From NCBI GenBank assembly GCA_947491175.1, contig CANLIF010000045.1, positions 1-9,513 of the forward strand: a DNA stretch of 9,513 nt, in the 5' to 3' direction. Source of the stretch: Actinomycetota bacterium (lineage in GTDB: Bacteria > Actinomycetota > Actinomycetes > S36-B12 > UBA5976). Positions 1-7,036 of the stretch are shown piece after piece (position 1 is the stretch's first letter; each line of letters opens with the position of its first letter). Below the pieces are notes generated by a model. The model ran no database searches. It saw only the letters and a program-made list of their open reading frames with translations, and was not told where the DNA came from. A program made the position numbers and the translations under genes.

Positions 1-447
1 CCTGACATGGCGGCTTCAGTTTGGGTTGGGGATCCACGCGGTGGCCAAACCCACCCAATGAAAAACATCCGTATTAATGGGCAGTACTACGGTCAGGTTT
101 TTGGGTCAACTATGCCAGGACCAATCTGGCGTGAGGCATTACGTGGCGCGCTGGAAAAAGTGCGAGCAACTCCGTGGAATCTAAATACTTTGTACGGTAT
201 CAACGCCGGAGGTTTCGGTAATCCAATCACAGCAAGTAAGGAAGTTTGTCTTGGCCTGGAAGAGTTAGAGCTAATTGAGTGTGAAACGGAGCAGGCTCTA
301 GAACTGTTTGCAGACGAGCTCAAGGATGGAACTATGATCATCGACCCATTAACTGGAAAAGCCATTCCAAATCCTGCCTTAGTTGAACCAACTCCTAGCG
401 AATCCCCCAGCCCAGATCCAAGTTCATCGGCAACACCAACGCCATAA
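1..447 (+). CDS. Class A penicillin-binding protein (transglycosylase/transpeptidase), C-terminal fragment
   Basis: This is the 3' end of a gene entering from the left edge; the frame is open from base 1 (Pro-Asp) and the ATG at base 7 is internal. The stretch PDMAASVWVGDP, followed about 30 residues later by MPGPIWREAL, is the conserved end of the transpeptidase domain of PBP1a/PonA-type enzymes, which polymerise and cross-link peptidoglycan outside the membrane. The catalytic Ser and KTG motifs lie upstream of the window. After the domain come about 65 residues of unassigned sequence, then a Pro/Ser/Thr-rich low-complexity tail ending in PTP, as is common at the extracytoplasmic end of actinobacterial PBPs. 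The stop is TAA at 445-447. A GatB/YqeY gene follows 44 nt downstream on the same strand, a known actinobacterial neighbourhood. Family assignment is fairly secure; the exact PBP type is not. Confidence 0.88.
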   Translation, partial: PDMAASVWVGDPRGGQTHPMKNIRINGQYYGQVFGSTMPGPIWREALRGALEKVRATPWNLNTLYGINAGGFGNPITASKEVCLGLEELELIECETEQALELFADELKDGTMIIDPLTGKAIPNPALVEPTPSESPSPDPSSSATPTP

Positions 448-491
448 GGGCAATGGTCCAATATCTGTTAGTGGTCTGACAGGGTATAGAT

Positions 492-953
492 ATGACAAAC
501 CTTAAAGAGCAAATTCATACTGACCTAACTATTGCTATTAAGGCAAAGGATTCGCTCACTTCTGGCACCTTACGGATGGTGCTATCTGCAATCACAAATG
601 AGGAAGTGTCAGGAAAAGAAGCCCGCGTACTTGACGATCAAGACATGATCACTGTTCTCAATCGCGAGGCAAAGAAACGTAAAGAGGCCGCCACAGCTTA
701 TGACGATGCTAAGCGGCCAGAGCTTGCTGATAAAGAACGGGCTGAACTTGAAATCATTCAGGCATATCTTCCAGCCGCACTTTCTGATGTGGATTTAGCG
801 AAAATTATTTCTGATGCGGTTGCTGAAGTGGCTGCAGGTGGCGCAACGGGTCCAAGTGCAATGGGAGCAGTAATGAAGATTGTTTCGCCGCAGGTTTCAG
901 GTAGAGCCGACGGTGGCGCAGTCGCTGCCGCTGTGAAGTCTGCCCTAGCCTAA
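492..953 (+). CDS. GatB/YqeY domain-containing protein
   Basis: This is a 153-aa soluble protein and a full-length match to the YqeY family. Recognisable features are the N-terminal TNLKEQI...D...A.KAKD segment, LRMVLSAI.NEEV (about residues 27-40), LNREAKKRKEAATAYDDAKRPELADKE (about 56-82), EIIQAYLP (about 87-94) and the C-terminal GPSAMGAVMKIV...V.GRADG (about 120-141). The last segment resembles the helical tail domain of the GatB amidotransferase subunit, which contacts tRNA. By analogy the protein is thought to act in tRNA-dependent amidation or a related RNA function, but the family role is not firmly established. It begins at ATG 492 with only a weak AGGG ribosome-binding element upstream, 44 nt after the PBP gene, and is probably co-transcribed with it. 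The metallophosphoesterase gene often found between these two genes in other actinobacteria is absent. Confidence 0.9.
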   Translation: MTNLKEQIHTDLTIAIKAKDSLTSGTLRMVLSAITNEEVSGKEARVLDDQDMITVLNREAKKRKEAATAYDDAKRPELADKERAELEIIQAYLPAALSDVDLAKIISDAVAEVAAGGATGPSAMGAVMKIVSPQVSGRADGGAVAAAVKSALA

Positions 954-1009
954 ATCGTTCTGACTGAACCCGACCCAAAGCATTTTTATTTCATGCTCAG
1001 CAATAGTGT

Positions 1010-1951
1010 GTGCGTGTGAGTAGTTCAATCAAAACCAAAGTCGCTATTGGTTTAGGAATTATGTATGTTGCCTGGGGCACTACTTACATTGGTATTGCTT
1101 TCACTATTGAAACTATGCCGCCACTTTTATCTATGTCGTTTAGATTCGTAGCCGCAAGTTTGGCATTGTTTATATTTATCGGCCTTCGTCATGGCTGGGA
1201 TGCATTGCGATTAACCCGCAAGGAGTTGGCAAGCGCTGTCTTCCTTGGTGTGCTGATGCTGGGTACTGGTTTAGGGACTATGGCTTTTGCGCAAAAGGTT
1301 GTTCCGGTTGGCGTAGCTTCATTGATTGTCGCAGCGATGCCAATTTGGACTGCGCTGTTTCGCACGCTCGATAATGACCGCCCAAAAATCTCTTCGCTGA
1401 TTGGAATAGTTGGTGGACTGCTTGGTATTGGAATCATTATGTTGCCTGGGCAAACTATTGCGCGGCCTGATTCTGGTGGACAAAGTGTGACGCTCTGGAT
1501 GTTCATAATTTTGTTTGGAAACTTATGCTGGTCACTTGGCTCATTTCTTGCGCCCCACATGGAAACTCCAAGTAACCCTTTGGTTTTGAGCACTTACGAA
1601 ATGGCAGGCGCTGGTGTTGCACTATTCATTGCCGGAATGATTCATAAGGAGTCAATTTCAGATTTCATGGACGCCAGCGCCAGATCTTGGGTTGGCTGGA
1701 TCTACTTAGTTACCGTAGGTTCCCTGATCGGCTACACGGTTTATACCTGGCTACTTGAAAACGCACCAATAACTTTGGTTTCGACCTACGCGTATGTAAA
1801 TCCAATAGTTGCAGTGGCACTTGGCATTGTGATTTTTAACGAAACCCTAACAACAAATATTTTGGTTGGTGGCTTCGTTGTTATTGTCAGTGTTGCAATT
1901 GTTGTTGCTGTCGAGTCCGTTAAAAAACAAACTCTTTCGCAAGCTCAATGA
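1010..1951 (+). CDS. EamA-family (DMT superfamily) membrane transporter
   Basis: This 313-aa integral membrane protein has about ten hydrophobic segments, near residues 10-30, 38-58, 74-96, 100-119, 128-145, 160-180, 193-212, 227-249, 256-276 and 283-301. They fall into the two five-helix halves of EamA permeases. Supporting motifs are the early AWGTTYIGI (about 21-29), FRFVAASLALF in the second helix, and YVNPIVAVALGIVIFNETL (about 262-280), the family's conserved ninth-helix NP followed by a Glu. Such proteins usually export small metabolites or amino acids; the substrate cannot be read from sequence. The start is GTG at 1010, with a second in-frame GTG at 1016 equally possible; no clear Shine-Dalgarno was found. 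The 3' end overlaps the convergent aminotransferase gene by 32 nt, and no terminator hairpin separates them. Confidence 0.92.
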   Translation: MRVSSSIKTKVAIGLGIMYVAWGTTYIGIAFTIETMPPLLSMSFRFVAASLALFIFIGLRHGWDALRLTRKELASAVFLGVLMLGTGLGTMAFAQKVVPVGVASLIVAAMPIWTALFRTLDNDRPKISSLIGIVGGLLGIGIIMLPGQTIARPDSGGQSVTLWMFIILFGNLCWSLGSFLAPHMETPSNPLVLSTYEMAGAGVALFIAGMIHKESISDFMDASARSWVGWIYLVTVGSLIGYTVYTWLLENAPITLVSTYAYVNPIVAVALGIVIFNETLTTNILVGGFVVIVSVAIVVAVESVKKQTLSQAQ

Positions 1952-2999
1952 TTCTTTCCAAAGCCTGACGTTCACCAATACTGATTCGAACCCCTTCGCC
2001 AGGAAACGGGCGGATCGAAACCGCTATTCCTTCACTGCGGTTAACAAATTCTTCAGTGCGATCACCTAATGGCAGCCAAACGAAGTTTGCTTGACTAGGC
2101 GGCAGCTTGAATCCCAGTGCCGCCAATTCAGATTCAAACCAGCGTCGTTCGGCAATTACCTCTTCAACACGTTGAAACAATTCGGTTTCATGTTCAAGGG
2201 ATGCAACAGCTGCTGCTTGGGCGATATTAGAGACTCCAAATGGCACCGCAGTTTTACGAACTGCATCTGCAACGTTTTTAGGGCCAATGAAGTACCCAAC
2301 TCGCAAACCCGCAAGTCCATATGCCTTTGAAAAAGTTCGCAGCACACCAACATTTGAATTTGCTTTCATGGTGGCTATGCCGTCAATGGCATTATCATCG
2401 CGATTGAATTCAACATAAGCTTCATCAATTACAACCAAGATGTCCTTTGAAACTTTTGCCAAGAGTTCATTTATCTGTTGTTGTGTGACGATTCCGCCTG
2501 TTGGATTGTTTGGCGTGCAAACAAAGATAACTCGAGTCCGTGGTGTGATTGCGCTTAACATTGCAGTCAAGTCATGCTGGCCATCATGTGTTAACGGAAC
2601 CTGGACACTTAGTGCGCCAGCGATTGTTGCAATTATTGGATAGGCCTCAAATGAGCGCCAAGCGTAAATGACTTCATCGCCCGCGCCGGCTACTGCCTGA
2701 ATGATTTGCTGGCAAACACCAACTGAACCAGTGCCGGTTGCAATTTGATCGACTGGAATTGCGAATTTGTCAGAAAGCGCTTGCTTTAGTTTAGTTGTAA
2801 AGGGGTCTGGGTAGCGATTAATGTCATTAGCCGCATCGACTATTGCAGCAACCACACTTGGCAACGGCGAATGCGCAACCTCATTGCTAGAGAGCTTGTA
2901 CGCAGTTAAGCCATTTACTGACTCTACTTTTTTTCCCGCTTTATACGTGGGTAGCTTTGCCATTTCAGGTCGAAGCTGCGGAATGACTGACTCGCTCAC
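1920..2999 (-). CDS. hisC: Histidinol-phosphate / aromatic amino-acid aminotransferase (HisC/Pat type)
   Basis: This 359-aa PLP-dependent class I/II aminotransferase is full length for the HisC family. Visible motifs are KLSSNE (about residues 35-40) and NRYPD (61-65) near the N terminus, CTPNNPTG (161-168) with the cofactor-contacting Asn, VIDEAYVEF (190-198) with Asp192 and Tyr195, and TFSKAYGLAGLRVGY (222-236) with Lys225 as the Schiff-base lysine. The segments WRSFEAYP and PPSQANFVWLPLG closely resemble the mycobacterial HisC2/Pat protein (from memory), so phenylalanine or other aromatic transamination is as likely as the histidinol-phosphate step. The start is GTG at 2999, sharing GTGA with the stop of the upstream phosphatase (4-nt overlap), which indicates translational coupling. 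It appears to be the last gene of the dnaB-led cluster. No other histidine-biosynthesis gene is in the window, which favours the Pat reading. Confidence 0.9.
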   Translation of the reverse strand: MSESVIPQLRPEMAKLPTYKAGKKVESVNGLTAYKLSSNEVAHSPLPSVVAAIVDAANDINRYPDPFTTKLKQALSDKFAIPVDQIATGTGSVGVCQQIIQAVAGAGDEVIYAWRSFEAYPIIATIAGALSVQVPLTHDGQHDLTAMLSAITPRTRVIFVCTPNNPTGGIVTQQQINELLAKVSKDILVVIDEAYVEFNRDDNAIDGIATMKANSNVGVLRTFSKAYGLAGLRVGYFIGPKNVADAVRKTAVPFGVSNIAQAAAVASLEHETELFQRVEEVIAERRWFESELAALGFKLPPSQANFVWLPLGDRTEEFVNRSEGIAVSIRPFPGEGVRISIGERQALERIIELAKEFVF

Positions 3000-4135
3000 T
3001 CTCCGAGCCTACGACTAATTACGACAACTGACACGTCGTCGCGATTCCAAGTAACTGAATCTTGACGCGCAGTTGAAACGATTAGGTTGGTAAGGTCCGC
3101 CGAATTAAGTGACTGCTGCCCCGAAATCACTGAAGAGATAAGCCCACGAGTCCCAAACTCTTCACCTTTTTCGTCTTGAGTTTCAAGTAGCCCATCGGAC
3201 ACTAGAACTATGCGATCACCTGCACCAAAAAATAGTTCTTGACTTTGCCAGGTGCCGCCAAACCCACCGAGCATCGGACCGGTTGGATTCAGGCTTGTAA
3301 TCAAATGGTTCTTGTCGATCCAGTAGCCAGCCGGATGCCCGGCATTAACCCACTGAGTTGGTGCGCTGATGTCATTGGGTATTTCTAAAATCACCGCGGT
3401 AGCAAGCAGCGCGTCTATGTCAACTAATCCCGCTGAGACTCTCTCCATAACGGCAATCGGTGTGAACCCTGCCGAAAGAGCAGCGGCCATCACGGCCTTG
3501 ATCTGTAGTCCGAAGACACCTGCCTCTGGACCGTGTCCCGTAACATCCACCATTGCCAGCGCGATACCTCGCGGAGTTCTAATCACATCCCACCAGTCCC
3601 CTGCAATTGCCCCACTTGCTGGCAAAGTCTGTCCGGCGACATCAATACCAATGTTGGTTGTATCCATTGCAGTTGGTGACAAGGCTTTTCGCATTGAAGT
3701 GACAAGCGGCGCATCTTGCTCTAGACCTTGCCAAGCTGCGCGGGCTAAATCAATTTGAGCCACTAAGTTTTGCCGCATAGATTCAGCATCGGCCGCAGCT
3801 AATTGAATTTCAGGTGGACTAGCAACTTCAATAACTTGATGGATTGTTCCACTGGCAACCATTCGTAGCTCGGTACGCATTTCATCGAGTGGTGCGAGTA
3901 CCCAGCGTTCTAAAAAAATCCAAGCAAGCGCCAGTAGCAAAAGGCTGATGAAGATTAAAACACTTAATGCAGATGAAAGTTCATTGGCAACTTCATCTAA
4001 TCTGATGTCTTGCGCAAGTGCCTCAGTTAATTCAGCTCGAGCCTGTAGATACGCGTAGCGTTCCCAGGTCGCTGCAGCTAAAACCAGCACTGCAAAGAAT
4101 GCAATGAAGAATTGAAGGCGGCGGCGCAGCGTCAT
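2996..4135 (-). CDS. Membrane-anchored PP2C/SpoIIE-family serine/threonine phosphatase
   Basis: This is a 379-aa sensor-type phosphatase. A short basic N terminus leads to a transmembrane segment at about residues 9-24, a small extracytoplasmic stretch (about 25-55), a second transmembrane segment at about 57-76, and a HAMP-like linker (about 77-130) beginning ERWVLAPLDEM. The C-terminal SpoIIE/RsbU-like domain (about 150-376) keeps its metal-binding acids: AGDWWD (Asp180, Asp183), MVDVTGHGPEAG (Asp197), VLVSDGLLE (Asp314) and NRDDVSVVV (Asp366/367). It should be an active Mn/Mg-dependent phosphatase. Relatives commonly dephosphorylate anti-sigma-factor antagonists, but no such partner is encoded here, so the target is unknown. 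It lies 35 nt after the class III aminotransferase and overlaps the hisC start by 4 nt. The ATG at 4135 has no strong Shine-Dalgarno, suggesting coupling to the upstream gene. Confidence 0.9.
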   Translation of the reverse strand: MTLRRRLQFFIAFFAVLVLAAATWERYAYLQARAELTEALAQDIRLDEVANELSSALSVLIFISLLLLALAWIFLERWVLAPLDEMRTELRMVASGTIHQVIEVASPPEIQLAAADAESMRQNLVAQIDLARAAWQGLEQDAPLVTSMRKALSPTAMDTTNIGIDVAGQTLPASGAIAGDWWDVIRTPRGIALAMVDVTGHGPEAGVFGLQIKAVMAAALSAGFTPIAVMERVSAGLVDIDALLATAVILEIPNDISAPTQWVNAGHPAGYWIDKNHLITSLNPTGPMLGGFGGTWQSQELFFGAGDRIVLVSDGLLETQDEKGEEFGTRGLISSVISGQQSLNSADLTNLIVSTARQDSVTWNRDDVSVVVISRRLGE

Positions 4136-4170
4136 GGTGAAATTCTAGATGGAAATCGCTGCTAGCTAAA

Positions 4171-5544
4171 TCAGGATTTAGTTAGCTCTGCCATAGCTTG
4201 GGCAAATAGCGATCCGTGACGATCGACTTGTTCCTGCGTTGTGGTTGGACACATTAATGCCATGTTGTGAAAAGGTGTCATGAGTACGCCACGGTTACAC
4301 ATAAACAGGTGCATAAATTCATCTAACTCGTCATCACCTGCGTGCATGGCCTGCGTTCCAGTGATAGGTGCAGGGTAAGTAAAGCGGTATTCGGCTCGCG
4401 CACCTAACTGCGAAATAGACCACGGAACACCAAATTCATCAAGTGCTGCATTTACTTGATCTGTGTAGCGCGTAGCAAGTTGAATCATGTGTTCAAAAGC
4501 TTGTTCAGTTAAAACTTCGCCAAGTGTTGCTCGCATGGCTGCTAACGACAAAGCATTTCCCGCAAGTGTGCCGCCAATCCCGCCGACATCAAGTAAGTCT
4601 GCTTCGGTGTGGGAATTGATTAGATCTACAACCTTTTGGGTAAAGCCATACGCTCCAGATGGAATGCCCGCGCCAATACTTTTCCCGATGATGAAAATAT
4701 CAGGCTCTAAATGGTCGCGTAAAGTCATGCCGCCATAGCCAGCCGAGATGGTGTGAGTTTCATCGATCATTAATAGCGCGCCATATTTTGTAGCAAGTTC
4801 GCGCATGCCTTCAAGAAAACCCGGTTCTGGCAAAACAATTCCGATATTTGTTAGAGCTGGCTCAGTTAAGATTGCAGCTACATCGCCGTGCTTTAACGCA
4901 GATTCAAGTGCAGGCAGGTCATTGAACTCAACAACTCGAGTAGTTTGATCTATCGGTACTGGTGGCGCAACATTTCCTGGTCTTGAAACAGTGTTACCGC
5001 TTTCGTCGAGCACTCCGAAAGTTTCATCCACTGAGCCGTGATAGCAATAAGAAAAAACTAGAATCTTACTTTTGCCAGTTGCCAGTCTTGCTAGACGGAT
5101 TGCCCATCTATTTGAGTCTGTAGCCGACACTGTGAAAGACCAAAGCGGTACACCAAACCGACGTGTTAGCTCGGCTCCAACCCATTGCGCGTCTTCGGTC
5201 GGCATCATGGTTGTTATGCCACCGAGATCTTGAATTCGATCGATTATGGCTTTGACGCTGGCATCGGGTGAGTGACCGGTCATAGCAGCCGTGTCACCTA
5301 GTGCAAAGTCAATATATTCATGGCCATCAACGTCAGCAATAATGTTGCCTTTTGCACTTTGCATGTACAGCGGAAATCCGCCAACCCATTTGTTCATCCA
5401 TGGCATTGGTACGCCACCAAACAAATTCTTTGCGTCTTTGTATAGCTCTAAAGACTTGGGGTGATTATCCCGATATGTCTTACGTTCCCGCTCAAGCAGC
5501 GAACCTAAGTTAACTCGATCTATTTGGGTTGATCTGTTGGACAT
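4171..5544 (-). CDS. Class III PLP-dependent aminotransferase, glutamate-1-semialdehyde-aminomutase-like
   Basis: This 457-aa cytoplasmic enzyme belongs to fold-type I class III aminotransferases. Diagnostic segments are DVDGHEYIDF (about residues 71-80), a CYHG stacking motif (167-170), LLMIDETHT (257-265) with Asp261, and IIGKSIGAGIPSGAYG (285-300) with Lys288 as the PLP lysine. The GIPSGAYG sequence groups it with the aminomutase branch (COG0001-like). However, the N-terminal GGVPMPWMNKWVGGFPLYM differs from the GG.NSPVR segment of true HemL, and the cofactor-phosphate region reads SATDSNRWAIR where HemL has SGTEA. I therefore do not call it hemL; the natural substrate is unknown. It starts at ATG 5544 with an AAAGAAG element 6 nt upstream, 32 nt after dnaB on the same strand, so it is probably the second gene of the dnaB operon. 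Confidence 0.85.
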   Translation of the reverse strand: MSNRSTQIDRVNLGSLLERERKTYRDNHPKSLELYKDAKNLFGGVPMPWMNKWVGGFPLYMQSAKGNIIADVDGHEYIDFALGDTAAMTGHSPDASVKAIIDRIQDLGGITTMMPTEDAQWVGAELTRRFGVPLWSFTVSATDSNRWAIRLARLATGKSKILVFSYCYHGSVDETFGVLDESGNTVSRPGNVAPPVPIDQTTRVVEFNDLPALESALKHGDVAAILTEPALTNIGIVLPEPGFLEGMRELATKYGALLMIDETHTISAGYGGMTLRDHLEPDIFIIGKSIGAGIPSGAYGFTQKVVDLINSHTEADLLDVGGIGGTLAGNALSLAAMRATLGEVLTEQAFEHMIQLATRYTDQVNAALDEFGVPWSISQLGARAEYRFTYPAPITGTQAMHAGDDELDEFMHLFMCNRGVLMTPFHNMALMCPTTTQEQVDRHGSLFAQAMAELTKS

Positions 5545-5576
5545 GATCCGCTTCTTTCAAAGACAAGGAATAAAAC

Positions 5577-6932
5577 TTACGAGGTCGCCATATCAACAAA
5601 ACGGCTGTAATGGCCTTGGAATGCAACGGTAACAGTTCCGGTTGGTCCGTTGCGATGCTTTGCCAAAATAAAATCAGCTTCGCCAGCGCGAGATGATTCT
5701 CTTTCGTAAACATCTTCGCGATGCAGCAACACAACCATGTCGGCGTCTTGCTCAAGTGAGCCAGATTCACGAAGGTCAGAAAGCATTGGTCGCTTATCTT
5801 GACGTTGTTCTGGACCACGGTTCAACTGGCTGATTGCAATGACTGGGATCTCTAACTCTTTTGCCAGAAGTTTTAGCGACCGCGAAAATTCTGAGACTTC
5901 GACTTGGCGACTTTCAACTTTTTTACCTGATGACATAAGTTGCAAGTAGTCGATGATTAAAAGTTTTAAATCAAATCTTTGTTTTAGTCGACGGGCCTTT
6001 GCACGAATTTCCATCATGGTCATGTTTGGTGAGTCATCGATAAACAATGGTGCATCGTTAACTTGTCCCATTTTGTTGGCAAGTCTGCCCCAGTCTGCAT
6101 CACTTAATGTCCCTGCCCTCATGTGACTCAATCCAACTTGAGCTTCCGCGGAGAGTAACCGCATGACGATTTCGTTGCGGCTCATTTCAAGTGAAAAAAT
6201 TGCAGAAGTTAAGTTGTGTTTGATGCTTGCTGACCGCGCAAAATCCAAAGCTAAAGTTGACTTACCAATTGCCGGACGCGCTGCAACAATAATTAATTGG
6301 CCAGGATGAAGTCCGTGTGTGATCGCATCGAGTTCTTGGAATCCAGTTGGCACTCCAACTAGTTGTCCACCTCGGCCTTCGATGGCTTCGATTTCAGACA
6401 GAGTCTGCGGCATGATTTCAGAAAGCGGTGCGTAGTCATCGGATGTTCTGCGGCCGGTAACTTCATACACTTCGGCTTGGGCGCGGTCTACGAGTTTATC
6501 GACCTCGGCATCGCCAGCGTAACCCATTTGCGCAATTTTGGTTCCCGCATTTACTAGTCGACGAAGAATTGCGCGTTCACTAACAATGCGGGCGTAGTAA
6601 GAACCGTTAGCTGCAGTTGGAACGCTGGCAACCAAAGTGTGGAGGTATCCCGCGCCACCAACATTTCCAAGCGCGCCCGACTTGCTTAAATAGTTAGCGA
6701 CGGTAATCGCATCGGCTGGTTCACCGCGGCCATAAATATCTAAAATCGCGCCGTAAATTGTGGCGTGAGCTGGTTTGTAGAAATCAATCTCTCGAAGGCT
6801 TTCAATGACATCAGCGATTGCATCTTTACTGAGTAACATCGCGCCAAGAACAGATTGTTCGGCGACGATATCCTGGGGTGGTACTAATGCGCCATCTTCT
6901 TCATAACTGCGGGGAAATTCCGCGACGCTCAT
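5577..6932 (-). CDS. dnaB: Replicative DNA helicase DnaB
   Basis: This hexameric helicase unwinds the fork and recruits primase. The N-terminal DnaB domain contains PPQDIVAEQSVLGAMLL (about residues 18-34). A linker precedes the RecA-like motor, which starts near GVPTGFQELD. Walker A is ARPAIGKST (218-226, Lys224), the catalytic Glu is in SLEM (Glu249), Walker B is LLIIDYLQL with Asp328, and AISQLNRGPE, DLRESGSLEQDADMV and KHRNGPTG follow in the expected order. No intein interrupts it. The ATG at 6932 gives 451 aa and is preceded by AAAAGGTGG at a good distance; the longer frame begins with a TTG at 6965 that has no such site and falls inside a tandem repeat, so I prefer 6932. The usual actinobacterial neighbours rpsF, ssb, rpsR and rplI are missing upstream. 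DnaA-box-like sites sit upstream instead. Confidence 0.96.
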   Translation of the reverse strand: MSVAEFPRSYEEDGALVPPQDIVAEQSVLGAMLLSKDAIADVIESLREIDFYKPAHATIYGAILDIYGRGEPADAITVANYLSKSGALGNVGGAGYLHTLVASVPTAANGSYYARIVSERAILRRLVNAGTKIAQMGYAGDAEVDKLVDRAQAEVYEVTGRRTSDDYAPLSEIMPQTLSEIEAIEGRGGQLVGVPTGFQELDAITHGLHPGQLIIVAARPAIGKSTLALDFARSASIKHNLTSAIFSLEMSRNEIVMRLLSAEAQVGLSHMRAGTLSDADWGRLANKMGQVNDAPLFIDDSPNMTMMEIRAKARRLKQRFDLKLLIIDYLQLMSSGKKVESRQVEVSEFSRSLKLLAKELEIPVIAISQLNRGPEQRQDKRPMLSDLRESGSLEQDADMVVLLHREDVYERESSRAGEADFILAKHRNGPTGTVTVAFQGHYSRFVDMATS

Positions 6933-6937
6933 GTGAT

Positions 6938-6946
6938 CCACCTTTT
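6938..6946 (-). promoter_or_regulatory. Ribosome binding site deciding the dnaB start
   Basis: Read on the minus strand, AAAAGGTGG lies about 5-8 nt before the ATG at 6932 and continues into GATC. Together these match the anti-Shine-Dalgarno complement AAGGAGGTGATC apart from the shortened AGG core. It supports the 451-aa start over the in-frame TTG at 6965. Confidence 0.75.
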
Positions 6947-6957
6947 CGTGACTAGTT

Positions 6958-6996
6958 AAAACCAAGTGTTACAACCAGGCGTTGAAACCAGGTGTT
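6958..6996 (+). repeat. Three tandem 13-bp direct repeats in the dnaB leader
   Basis: Three head-to-tail 13-mers with no spacer are visible on the plus strand: AAAACCAAGTGTT (6958-6970), ACAACCAGGCGTT (6971-6983) and GAAACCAGGTGTT (6984-6996). Each unit is close to the consensus AAACCAGGTGTT. On the minus strand they read AACACCTGGTTT-like and end 25 nt before the dnaB ATG, just downstream of the predicted -10 element. They could be iterons for a DNA-binding protein, an origin-associated element, or a leader RNA structure in which CACCU pairs with the AGGUG of the ribosome binding site. The repeat is directly seen; its role is unknown. Confidence 0.75.
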
Positions 6997-7000
6997 ATTG

Positions 7001-7029
7001 ACTGTATGGCTCGGGGGTGACAGAAACAA
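7001..7029 (-). promoter_or_regulatory. Putative dnaB operon promoter
   Basis: On the minus strand, TTGTTT (7029-7024) and TACAGT (7006-7001) are separated by 17 nt. They fit a housekeeping sigma promoter with a TANNNT -10 of actinobacterial type and a -35 keeping only the TTG core. Transcription would begin near 6994, giving a leader of about 60 nt that contains the 13-bp repeats. The perfect DnaA box at 7037-7045 lies 7 nt upstream of the -35. This is a prediction by eye. Confidence 0.45.
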
Positions 7030-7036
7030 TGACCCC

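Noticed and set aside
93..461. 122-aa minus-strand open frame
   Set aside because: It is antisense to the penicillin-binding protein end; its Ser-rich composition is a by-product of the opposite strand.
3369..3758. 129-aa plus-strand open frame
   Set aside because: It is antisense to the intact SpoIIE phosphatase domain and shows no recognisable motif.
5510..5818. 102-aa minus-strand frame overlapping the dnaB end and aminotransferase start
   Set aside because: It is out of frame with two well-supported genes and has no family resemblance.
5577..6932. Intein insertion in dnaB
   Set aside because: DnaB often hosts inteins in actinobacteria, but the Walker A region and all later motifs are uninterrupted and the length is normal.
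6933..6965. 11-residue N-terminal extension of DnaB
   Set aside because: It would start at a TTG without a ribosome binding site, inside the tandem repeats, while the ATG at 6932 has a good one.
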